From the NCBI RefSeq assembly GCF_029982035.1, contig NZ_CP104167.1, positions 109,483 through 173,482 of the forward strand: a stretch of DNA of 64,000 bases. Direction: 5' to 3'. A model generated the notes under the pieces. It was not told the origin of the DNA. It was given only the letters and a program-made list of their open reading frames with translations, and ran no database searches. The translations under genes were made by a program, and so were the position numbers. Shown here piece after piece: positions 25,258 to 32,689 of the stretch; positions within the stretch are counted from its first letter, which is position 1, and every line of letters starts with the position of its first letter. This stretch comes from Megaera polyxenophila. GTDB lineage: Bacteria > Pseudomonadota > Alphaproteobacteria > Rickettsiales > Rickettsiaceae.

Positions 25258-28236
25258 ATGGATTTAACAATACATATGTACGGCTACTCAGAGCTGATTT
25301 TTCATACGTTGCAGGGGATTGCAATGTTTAGGGAATCAAATTTCTATCCTACGGTAATTAACACCATGGTATTACTCGTTGGAACGTACTTAGCGATGCA
25401 GATGGCAGCTTCAAAAGCGGAAGGGCAGTGGAGGCAATATCTACTAAAATGTCTTGGGATGATAGTTTTTGTAAATAGTCTGTTACTACCGAAAACATCA
25501 ATGTTCATTCGTGATCATGTGGAGAAAAGTTACTGGAAGGTAGATAACATTCCTGTAGCTTTTGCGCTACCTATTGGAGCAATTGAGAGTTTTGGTCATA
25601 TTATTACCATGGGATTCGAGCAAACCTTTTCTCTGGTCGGTAGTAGAAGTAGCCTACTTTATTATCATTACGGGACTGTTTTCGGTGCTCGTCTTGCTAA
25701 AGAAGTATTAGAGGCGAAAATCCGTGATCCCGAGGTAGTCGGTAATATGCGTAACTTCATCCCACGTTGCGTTATACTACCTGCAATGATCGGCCACAAA
25801 TTTACCAAGGAGGAGCTATTTGCCACCAATGACATCTGGGGGCTGGTAAGTAAAAATGCCGGAACACTGACTAGAACCGACATGACTGTTGACGGTGTAC
25901 GGGTACATCCAAGTCCTACCTGCAAGGAAGCGGTAGGATATTTTGAAACAAAGTTTGCAAGTCTTGAAGGCGGAATAATTACTACCTTAAGTCAGAAATT
26001 CAGAGGAGCAGGAAAAGGAGTTGAATATAACTCAGGGCTTCGGCAATTAAATAAAAATATAAGTACGGCAATTGGTGCTCTTTATGATGGAGGCCATAAG
26101 GTTGATTCGATCCTGAAGAATAACATGATGATCAATGCGATTAACAGTTATCGCTCCGGCAAGTATGCAACGGCAAGAGCGCAGATGCATCAGGAAGCAG
26201 GCGGTCTGCTTTCCGGAGATTTGGCTGAGAAAACCTTAACGGGCAGTTTAGCAGTGATGAAAGTCATAGTTTACGGCTCTTTTATTTTCCTACTGCCTAT
26301 GTTGATTCTAACAGGCGGTTTTACTAGATATAAAAGCTGGATTACGATGGCGTTTTCTCTGTCACTCTGGCCACCTTTGTATTCGATTCTGAATATGGTA
26401 ATAGATTTTGCCTATGAACCGGCTAAGGTAGTTAGTTATAGTAGCTGGTCAACTGAGGTAAAGAAGTTTGACTCTATAGCCGGTCTTGCTGCCGGTCTTA
26501 GTATATCGATTCCGTTTTTAGCCTATTACATGACAAGGCTGGGCGAAGGAGGACTTACCCAGCTTGCAGGTACTATCATGGCTAGCAGCAATGCTGCTAC
26601 GAGCGCAATTGCCGGTGAGAGATCAAGCGGTATGAGAAACTGGGACAACGATAATATCGACAATGTCAGTCGTCATAATAGCAACGGGTTTAAGACTAAT
26701 CATAACCTTGAATATGTTAGCGGTGAGAACGGGTGGAATTTAGCCGACGGTTCACATTTTAAACGAACTGCCGGAGGAAAACAGATAATTACCGGCGGGC
26801 ACGGCCTTACTTCCTCAGGCGGTGATGTAAGCATGAGGAGCGAAGAATCAAACCATGTGATGCTGAATGAAGGTGTGAACAAGCAAAAATCATTAGCTAG
26901 CAGCGAGCAAGTAATGTTTACGGAATCTCAGGCAAAAACTATCAGTCATCAGGCTAGCATGCTTGAGAGTATTGCCAAGAAGACCGGCTCAACCTCAGGG
27001 TATAATATTGATACTTCTACCGAAGAGGGTAAGGCAATTAAAGAAGTATTAAATGAAATAGGTAGATATGAACAAAGCGGTAATAACACATGGCATCAGA
27101 AAGCAGAAATGGTACTCGGTACTCATGCTAAAGCCGGGTTTGATGCGGGTATAATAGGCGGTAGCGTATCGGTAGACGGTAATGTCAGTGCTAGCAATGC
27201 TAGTGAGCAAATTAATAACAATACTTCAGGGGTTAGTAAAGAAAAGAGCACGGATCAAACTTACAATAATATCACTAGAGCGTTGAACAATGATTCATGG
27301 ACAAAGGAACACGGTGTAAGTCAGGATCAGAGCAAAGGGTTGCATGAATCATACGAGGAAACGCAGAGAGCCGAGAAGCAGCTTGCGGACAGGTATGACA
27401 AGATCGATACTTATCAGCGGGCAATTGAGCTTAATAGAAGCAGAGGCGGGGTAATTAACAAGGAGCTGTACCAGGACGTTACGGAAGCTCATGCGAAGAA
27501 ATCCGGTAAATCGGTAATGGATGCAAGAAAAGACGTAGAGAATATGACACCGGAAGTTAGAAAAATATTCAGGGAATTATCCGAGCCGGGTGTAAATCAA
27601 CTACTTGCTGAAGTTGAAGCCGGTAAGCGTGCCTTAAGTCCAGATAATGTCCACCAAAAACTGGATGATAAGCATAAGCAATATAAAGGTAATGTTGATA
27701 GTAATGTCGGCGCAGCGGTAGAACAGGAAGCTGCAGCAAAAGGCTTTAATGCCGATTATATCAAAAAGGATGTTGAGGCAACGGGTGAGATTAACAAGAA
27801 CCGCTTTGATCACTTGAATAACAAGGTTAATAACAAGTACGACAGTACCAGAGATGCTACTCAAATGCGCTATGACCAGATGCAGCAAGTCATTGAGCAA
27901 AATGAAAAGGATAGGATGGGAAGGGGAGATATAGGAACTTTATGGGGTAATGTACACGGCGTTGGACGCCACAGAGAGGAAATGATCCCTTTAGCTAATT
28001 CCGGCAAAAGCGAGTCCACAGCTTCGAATGACCTTGATGATATTCTACCAAGGTACAAACAGTATACGGGCGAAGAGCCAGCACCACATGATATAGATAA
28101 GGGTAGCGGTCGTGTACAATCATTTGATCCACGTTTAAAGATTACTAGACTTAAGACGAGCGAGCAACATCAGAAGCTCGTTAAAATGGATGAGGAACGA
28201 AAACTAAAAAGAAATGAAGGCCAGAAAGTTGATTAG
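25258..28236 (+). CDS. traG: TraG, F-type mating-pair stabilisation / pilus assembly protein
   Basis: A 992-residue protein, close to F TraG length. The N-terminal third has several membrane segments (VINTMVLLVGTYLAMQMAA, CLGMIVFVNSLLLP, VIVYGSFIFLLPMLILTGG-like, ITMAFSLSLWPPLYSILNMV) and TraG signatures such as FPRCV-like NFIPRCVILPAMIG. The long C-terminal part is hydrophilic, Asn/Ser/Glu-rich and coiled-coil-forming, as in the periplasmic TraG domain. The frame is intact, unlike many of its neighbours. It converges with the next gene by 4 bases. Confidence 0.9.
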   Translation: MDLTIHMYGYSELIFHTLQGIAMFRESNFYPTVINTMVLLVGTYLAMQMAASKAEGQWRQYLLKCLGMIVFVNSLLLPKTSMFIRDHVEKSYWKVDNIPVAFALPIGAIESFGHIITMGFEQTFSLVGSRSSLLYYHYGTVFGARLAKEVLEAKIRDPEVVGNMRNFIPRCVILPAMIGHKFTKEELFATNDIWGLVSKNAGTLTRTDMTVDGVRVHPSPTCKEAVGYFETKFASLEGGIITTLSQKFRGAGKGVEYNSGLRQLNKNISTAIGALYDGGHKVDSILKNNMMINAINSYRSGKYATARAQMHQEAGGLLSGDLAEKTLTGSLAVMKVIVYGSFIFLLPMLILTGGFTRYKSWITMAFSLSLWPPLYSILNMVIDFAYEPAKVVSYSSWSTEVKKFDSIAGLAAGLSISIPFLAYYMTRLGEGGLTQLAGTIMASSNAATSAIAGERSSGMRNWDNDNIDNVSRHNSNGFKTNHNLEYVSGENGWNLADGSHFKRTAGGKQIITGGHGLTSSGGDVSMRSEESNHVMLNEGVNKQKSLASSEQVMFTESQAKTISHQASMLESIAKKTGSTSGYNIDTSTEEGKAIKEVLNEIGRYEQSGNNTWHQKAEMVLGTHAKAGFDAGIIGGSVSVDGNVSASNASEQINNNTSGVSKEKSTDQTYNNITRALNNDSWTKEHGVSQDQSKGLHESYEETQRAEKQLADRYDKIDTYQRAIELNRSRGGVINKELYQDVTEAHAKKSGKSVMDARKDVENMTPEVRKIFRELSEPGVNQLLAEVEAGKRALSPDNVHQKLDDKHKQYKGNVDSNVGAAVEQEAAAKGFNADYIKKDVEATGEINKNRFDHLNNKVNNKYDSTRDATQMRYDQMQQVIEQNEKDRMGRGDIGTLWGNVHGVGRHREEMIPLANSGKSESTASNDLDDILPRYKQYTGEEPAPHDIDKGSGRVQSFDPRLKITRLKTSEQHQKLVKMDEERKLKRNEGQKVD

Positions 28237-28940
28237 TATCTGCTGCTATGGTAGATATTACCCGGTCTATAAGACTGGGTAGGACTACTTCTACGGTAAT
28301 CATCATCAGTAAAAGAGCTCTTATACTCAGATCCCGAATAGCAGGAAGAATTAGAGGCCCGTGCATTTTGTTGTTTAAGGAACTGATAGTTAAACAATAT
28401 GGAAATAGGACAGTTTTTTAATATAAAAAATAAAACAGGAATGAAAAATAATGATATTAGAAATATTGATAAAAAAATAAAGTTCACAACTGGAAGATGC
28501 GGTTTAGGGAACTTATCAGATATTGCTCCAATTAGAATAACAGTGCCGATTGTAGTGACTATAAGCAAAAAACCATTAGGTAGCTGTTTTGGAATATCAA
28601 GTTCCCTTCCTTCTATGGTCAGGAACTTCCCGTCAGTAAAGGTTACCTTGGAAAAGTACCTTACTGCTAGGGGTACTCCAATTAGGGTTGTCCAAGCACA
28701 AATGAAGCCGAGAGTAGGATATGCTTTTCCAAATTTGAGAGTTATAAACCCTCCTAGAACCATTCCAATACCAAACATGAGATTCCAGAAATTAGACTTA
28801 TTCATGCGTGAGTCCCAAAAGGTTTTTTGGGGCTGTTTAGTTAAATTAGGAGCTGCCATATCTACCTTAGGCTCGATAGCTTCAGCTTTCACCTGTTTAG
28901 GTTTCGTATCTATGCTAAAAGGTTTGGTAAAATCCTGCAT
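28233..28940 (-). CDS. Membrane protein of unknown function, convergent with traG
   Basis: A 235-residue protein from the ATG at 28940, with GGAG 9 bases upstream; a TTG at 28955 could also start the frame. The N-terminus is polar (KPKQVKAEAIEPKVDMAAP), four hydrophobic segments follow (FWNLMFGIGMVLGGFITL, YPTLGFICAWTTLIGVPLAV, GFLLIVTTIGTVILIGAI, NFIFLSIFLISLFFIPVLFF), then a Ser/Tyr-rich tail. A frame on the opposite strand covers it but lacks an RBS, so I prefer this one. No family recognised; it breaks the tra co-orientation. Confidence 0.65.
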   Translation of the reverse strand: MQDFTKPFSIDTKPKQVKAEAIEPKVDMAAPNLTKQPQKTFWDSRMNKSNFWNLMFGIGMVLGGFITLKFGKAYPTLGFICAWTTLIGVPLAVRYFSKVTFTDGKFLTIEGRELDIPKQLPNGFLLIVTTIGTVILIGAISDKFPKPHLPVVNFIFLSIFLISLFFIPVLFFILKNCPISILFNYQFLKQQNARASNSSCYSGSEYKSSFTDDDYRRSSPTQSYRPGNIYHSSRY

Positions 28941-29051
28941 GTCTGTTATCTCCAACTACGAGTTTAATATATCAGTTATTATTGTATCAGGAATCAGACT
29001 TTTGTCCAAAGAAATAACAGCGGTAAATTCTTGCTTTTTATCTTTAGTGTT

Positions 29052-29068
29052 ATATAGTGTTACTATAT
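29052..29068 (+). promoter_or_regulatory. Perfect dyad upstream of RHH/RelE pair
   Basis: ATATAGT-GTT-ACTATAT is a perfect 7-bp inverted repeat 31 bases before the antitoxin start. RHH antitoxins usually bind such dyads to repress their own operon, so this is a likely operator. Confidence 0.55.
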
Positions 29069-29098
29069 GTAACTTTTTAACAACATCAGGGAATTATT

Positions 29099-29377
29099 AT
29101 GAAAGCTGATAATCAAAAAACTCTTAGTGTAAAGCTAAAACCTGAAATAAAGGAAAAACTGATGCACTTAAGCAAAATTAAGGACAGATCACCTCATTGG
29201 ATAATGAATAGAGCTATTACTGCTTACGTTGAACAGGAAGATAGAAACGAGCAGTTACGCCAAGAGACCTTAAAAAGATGGAAAGAAGTTGAACAAGGGG
29301 AAGTTGTAGATCATGAAAAAGTCTCTAAATGGCTTGATAGTTGGGGAACTGACAACGAAGAAGATATTAAAATATGA
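29099..29377 (+). CDS. RHH antitoxin of RelE/ParE-type module
   Basis: A 92-residue protein with a CopG-type RHH start: KTLSVKLKPEIKEKLMHLSK, then RSPHWIMNRAITAYVEQED, and an acidic C-terminal tail that would wrap the toxin. It overlaps the toxin gene by 4 bases (ATGA). A dyad operator lies upstream. It is the antitoxin of a type II module that stabilises plasmids. The frame is intact. Confidence 0.85.
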   Translation: MKADNQKTLSVKLKPEIKEKLMHLSKIKDRSPHWIMNRAITAYVEQEDRNEQLRQETLKRWKEVEQGEVVDHEKVSKWLDSWGTDNEEDIKI

Positions 29378-29661
29378 AATATACCATATTCTGGTCAAAG
29401 TCTGCCGTAAGAGACTTACAACGGGTGCGTGATTTTCTAAAAAATATTAGCCCTAATGCAGCTAATAATGCCGCAACGCAGATAAATCAGTATACCCAAA
29501 AACTAGCAATGTTTCCTTTAGCAGGGAAACCAGTAGAGATGTTGGAAGGTTACTATGATTTGTTCATACCATTTGCTGCTGGATATAGCTTAAGGTACAG
29601 AGTATACAAGCAGGCAGTATACGTAATTTTCATCAAGCATTCAAAGGAATTAAATGACTAA
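29374..29661 (+). CDS. RelE/ParE-family toxin
   Basis: A 95-residue protein with the RelE/ParE layout: MKYTIFWSKSAVRDLQRVRD, FLKNISPNAANNAATQINQY, FPLAGKPVEMLEGYYDLFIP, YSLRYRVYKQAVYVIFIKHS. The sequence leans towards ParE (GRP...R..L.I..YRI-type ending). RelE toxins cut mRNA on ribosomes, ParE toxins poison gyrase; the sequence alone does not settle which. The toxin's end overlaps the next gene start by 8 bases. Confidence 0.85.
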   Translation: MKYTIFWSKSAVRDLQRVRDFLKNISPNAANNAATQINQYTQKLAMFPLAGKPVEMLEGYYDLFIPFAAGYSLRYRVYKQAVYVIFIKHSKELND

Positions 29662-30274
29662 AACCAAGATATTGTCTAGAACAATAAAAAAAGCCCACAA
29701 ACTGATTAAAAAAGTGCTGGATATAAAGAAAATAATAACAGGAACTATCCTATTCCTATCCATATTTATTTTAAGCAATACAGGCGCATACGCAACAGAT
29801 ACAACTTCTTCTAACACTCCGCCTTCTAAAGGTTATTGGCTTAAAAAATATATCGGTGCAGTAGAGCAAAAGAATCGGATACCTAAAGGCTTACTTAGTG
29901 CGATTGCGGGTGTTGAATCAGATTTTAACCCATATGCAGTCAATATTGCAGGTAAAACAGTAATAGCTAGTAACCAAGAGGAAGCCGCAAAAACAATTAG
30001 GCATGCCATAAATTCTGGGATTACCAATATTGACGTAGGAATTGCACAAATTAATTACCGCTGGCACAAGGATAATTTCAAGAATATCGATGAAATGATT
30101 AATCCTGCTACTAACATTGAATACGCAGCTAAATTGCTGACATCATTATTTAAACAGCACAAGACTTGGCATAAAGCCATTAGACATTATCATTCTGCAA
30201 ATCCCGATAATCACAGGCGGTATTCACGAAAGGTAGTTATAGCATGGCTAGGAAATAGCCAATTAATTAAATAA
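29654..30274 (+). CDS. Lytic transglycosylase (VirB1-like)
   Basis: A 206-residue protein with a basic N-terminus and signal segment (GTILFLSIFILSNTGAYA). The SLT domain follows: IPKGLLSAIAGVESDFNPYA with the catalytic Glu in VES, DVGIAQINYRWHKDNF, and NIEYAAKLLTSLFKQHKTWH. Such enzymes open peptidoglycan so the secretion channel can assemble. It overlaps the toxin gene by 8 bases, so the module is sandwiched in a transfer-gene operon. Intact. Confidence 0.9.
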   Translation: MTKTKILSRTIKKAHKLIKKVLDIKKIITGTILFLSIFILSNTGAYATDTTSSNTPPSKGYWLKKYIGAVEQKNRIPKGLLSAIAGVESDFNPYAVNIAGKTVIASNQEEAAKTIRHAINSGITNIDVGIAQINYRWHKDNFKNIDEMINPATNIEYAAKLLTSLFKQHKTWHKAIRHYHSANPDNHRRYSRKVVIAWLGNSQLIK

Positions 30275-30347
30275 ATCCTTTATTTTAAAGTAGAAAATGT
30301 ATGATATATAGTATATACTTGTATAAACAAATATATAAGAGGTTTTT

Positions 30348-30584
30348 ATGACAATAAAAGTACAAAAATGGGGTAATAGCCTAGGAGTAAGAATTCCTAG
30401 AAAAATTGCAAACTCGTTACATCTAGTATCCGGTACAGAAGTTGAGGTTACAGTCAACGAGAATGCTATTGTAATCAAAAATAATTACTCGGAACTAGAT
30501 AGGCTAGTACAAAACATTAATCAAGCAAATATTCATAAAGAACAATTTATAGAAGAAGATAAACAAGGTAATGAAGCATGGTAA
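30348..30584 (+). CDS. mazE: MazE-type antitoxin (AbrB fold)
   Basis: A 78-residue protein with the MazE swapped-hairpin AbrB pattern: IKVQKWGNSLGVRIPRKIAN, LHLVSGTEVEVTVNENAIVI. The acidic tail (QFIEEDKQGNEAW) would bind MazF. RBS AAGAGG. It overlaps mazF by 7 bases. AbrB-type antitoxins autoregulate; the AT-rich repeats upstream (TATATAGTATATAC) may be the operator. Confidence 0.9.
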   Translation: MTIKVQKWGNSLGVRIPRKIANSLHLVSGTEVEVTVNENAIVIKNNYSELDRLVQNINQANIHKEQFIEEDKQGNEAW

Positions 30585-30913
30585 AGTATATCCCGAGTAG
30601 AGGCGATATTGTCTGGTTAAACTTTAACCCTAACCAAGGTAATGAAATATGTAAAACTCGACCTGCTCTTGTTATTTCACCAAAAAACTATAACGCTAAA
30701 ACTAATCTGGCTATTTTTCTTCCTATCACCAGTAAAGTAAAAGGTTATCCTTTTGAATTCAAAATAAATCTAAAGTCAATCCAAGGTGCTGTTTTATGCG
30801 ATCAAGTTCGTTCTTTAGATTGGGAAGCTAGAAATGCACGTAAAATAGATAAGCTGGATGAAAAAAGTATAGAACAGATATTAAGCAAATTATATTTGCT
30901 TATAGGATGTTAA
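30578..30913 (+). CDS. mazF: MazF-family endoribonuclease toxin
   Basis: A 111-residue PemK/MazF protein: IPSRGDIVWLNFNPNQGNEI, KTRPALVISPKNYNAKTNLA, FLPITSKVKGYPFE, GAVLCDQVRSLDWEARNARK. The conserved Arg in TRPAL and Ser/Thr in PITS are present. It cleaves RNA at short motifs unless bound by MazE. The frame is intact, full length and typical. Confidence 0.92.
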   Translation: MVKYIPSRGDIVWLNFNPNQGNEICKTRPALVISPKNYNAKTNLAIFLPITSKVKGYPFEFKINLKSIQGAVLCDQVRSLDWEARNARKIDKLDEKSIEQILSKLYLLIGC

Positions 30914-30970
30914 GGTAAAAATAAGATTTGTTGTTTAATAATACTAATATATACATTATAAATAAATTAT

Positions 30971-30996
30971 GTTATACTAACATATATATTAGTAAC
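30971..30996 (+). promoter_or_regulatory. Dyad upstream of mobile mystery protein operon
   Basis: TACTAA at 30975-30980 and TTAGTA at 30989-30994 form a dyad with an 8-base AT spacer, extended imperfectly to GTTA...AAC, 20 bases before the mobile mystery protein A start. It is a likely operator for that HTH regulator. Confidence 0.5.
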
Positions 30997-31015
30997 AAAT
31001 AATAAGTTAAATATC

Positions 31016-31471
31016 ATGGATTGGTCATTAAGGAAGATGCGGGCTAAACAGATAGAAAACCAGTTAAAAGGGCTTTCAAAGTTAAGCCGTCCTGAGATTG
31101 GCTGGGTTAAAACCATAAGGGAAACTTTAGGTATGAACACCAGACAAGTTGGAAAACGCTGTAATGTAAGCAGCGAAAGAATTATCAGGATAGAATCTGA
31201 TGAAATTGAAGGTAGAACTACTCTTGCTACTTTAGAAAAAGTTGCGCAGGCAATGAATTGCAGACTAGTTTATGCAATCGTGCCAAATGACGGAATGATA
31301 GAGTTTATTGAAAAAACTGCAGCAGAGAAAGCTAAAACCCAGCTTCAGCAAACTTCGCACCATATGGCGTTAGAAGATCAAAAAATATCGATAGAATCGA
31401 TGAAAGAACAGATCCACTTTTTAAGAGAGGAATTGCTAAAAAACAATATAAAACATATCTGGGACAAATAA
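31016..31471 (+). CDS. Mobile mystery protein A (HTH regulator/antitoxin)
   Basis: A 151-residue protein. The N-terminal part (RPEIGWVKTIRETLGMNTRQ, VGKRCNVSSERIIRIE) and TTLATLEKVAQAMNCRLVYA are the XRE-like HTH of the mobile mystery protein A family; the C-terminus is coiled coil. This family is almost always paired with the Fic protein mobile mystery protein B, as here (TAATG overlap). Known as a mobile-element pair; an antitoxin-like role is a plausible inference. Confidence 0.88.
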   Translation: MDWSLRKMRAKQIENQLKGLSKLSRPEIGWVKTIRETLGMNTRQVGKRCNVSSERIIRIESDEIEGRTTLATLEKVAQAMNCRLVYAIVPNDGMIEFIEKTAAEKAKTQLQQTSHHMALEDQKISIESMKEQIHFLREELLKNNIKHIWDK

Positions 31472-32052
31472 TGCAGTTTACTTATACAAAAGGTGCTACT
31501 CCTCTTTCACCTGATGAGGTTCACAATTTAATTCCCAAACATCTGACAAGACAGCATCAACTTGACGAATGGGAGCAATATAATATTGCCAGAGCCGAAA
31601 TATGGACTAAAAACCGAAAAATAAAAAACCTGCTTTCTATTGAATACGTCAAAAAGCTTCATAATAGAATGTTCTGCGATACATGGACTTGGGCCGGGAA
31701 ATTTAGACAAAAACAAACCAATATCGGTGTAAGTAGTGTTTATATCATGCAAGAACTTAAGATATTGATGGATGACGTAATTTTTTGGCAAGATAACTCT
31801 ACTTTCCCAGTAAGAGAAATAGCAGTGCGCCTGCATCATAGACTAGTTTTTATTCATCCTTTCCCAAACGGTAACGGTAGGTTTTCAAGGTTGTTTGCCG
31901 ATCTTTATCTAATAAATAAAGATGAACCAAGGTTTAGTTGGGGAAAGAATAACCTAGTTAAAGATTCAGCTTTTAGAGATCAATATTTAAAAGCCCTGCG
32001 TAGTGCGGATATGGGTGATTATACCAAGCTAATAATTTTTGCTGACAGTTAA
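31471..32052 (+). CDS. Mobile mystery protein B, Fic-domain protein
   Basis: A 193-residue Fic protein. The active-site motif HPFPNGNGRFSR (HPFx-N-G-N-G-R) is complete, so adenylyl- or other nucleotidyl-transferase activity is possible. The N-terminal part (ATPLSPDEVHNLIP, LDEWEQYNIARA) is typical for mobile mystery protein B. I do not see a clear inhibitory (S/T)xxxE(G/N) motif, so inhibition may come from the partner protein. Start overlaps its partner's stop. Confidence 0.9.
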   Translation: MQFTYTKGATPLSPDEVHNLIPKHLTRQHQLDEWEQYNIARAEIWTKNRKIKNLLSIEYVKKLHNRMFCDTWTWAGKFRQKQTNIGVSSVYIMQELKILMDDVIFWQDNSTFPVREIAVRLHHRLVFIHPFPNGNGRFSRLFADLYLINKDEPRFSWGKNNLVKDSAFRDQYLKALRSADMGDYTKLIIFADS

Positions 32053-32065
32053 TAAGGATAGGATT

Positions 32066-32689
32066 ATGTCAAAAAGAAAATATCGTAATTTATTTAGAAT
32101 CGTAGCAGTATCATTTTTATTTGGTGTTGTCGTAGGATATACCGGCAACAACGAAGATATAATGAAGTTTTTTGATAACAAGGGCACACTTCCGGTTAAA
32201 AGAGAATTAGACCCTATATTAATAGGTGCAGACGAAGTGAGTACATGTTTTACTCCTCCTGCGGGATGTCGCACAGTTATAGCTACCCAGATATCCAAGG
32301 CACAGGATTCGATATACGTTCAGGCTTACGGTTTTACTTCGGGAGAAATAGTAAAAGCACTTATTAAAGCTCATAATCGAGGAGTAAAAGTTAGAGTATT
32401 ACTCGATAAAAGCAATATCGGCGCAAAACATTCAAAGATGAGGAATTTAAGGGAGGCTGGTATTGAGGTAGATATAGACAATGTTTCAGGTATTGCTCAT
32501 AACAAAATAATCATTATTGATAAGCAAAAAGTCATTACCGGTAGTTTTAACTTTACTACCTCTGCAGATATCAGAAATACCGAAAACGTTATTATTGTAA
32601 ATAATAGCGAATTAGCCAAGAAGTATATACAGAACTGGTTTGCAAGAAAGGAACACTCTGAAATAAGCAGATTAAAAAGAGCAAGCTAA
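32066..32689 (+). CDS. Phospholipase D-like nuclease/lipase, membrane-anchored or secreted
   Basis: I chose ATG 32066 with AAGGATAGG upstream. The 207-residue protein has a hydrophobic N-terminal segment (IVAVSFLFGVVVGYTG) and one HKD motif: AHNKIIIIDKQKVITGSFNF (H-x-K-x4-D, then GSFNFT). Other PLD signs are AQDSIYVQAYGFTSGEIVKA and KVRVLLDKSN. One HKD per chain means it would act as a dimer, like Nuc endonucleases and small bacterial PLDs. Located between a Fic gene and traD, its stop overlaps the traD ATG. Substrate (DNA or lipid) is unknown. Confidence 0.88.
   Translation: MSKRKYRNLFRIVAVSFLFGVVVGYTGNNEDIMKFFDNKGTLPVKRELDPILIGADEVSTCFTPPAGCRTVIATQISKAQDSIYVQAYGFTSGEIVKALIKAHNRGVKVRVLLDKSNIGAKHSKMRNLREAGIEVDIDNVSGIAHNKIIIIDKQKVITGSFNFTTSADIRNTENVIIVNNSELAKKYIQNWFARKEHSEISRLKRAS

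Noticed and set aside
28399..29109. A 236-residue plus-strand frame opposite the gene at 28233-28940
   Set aside because: It has no plausible RBS; the minus-strand frame has a signal-free but clear membrane topology, an RBS and sits in a sensible place.
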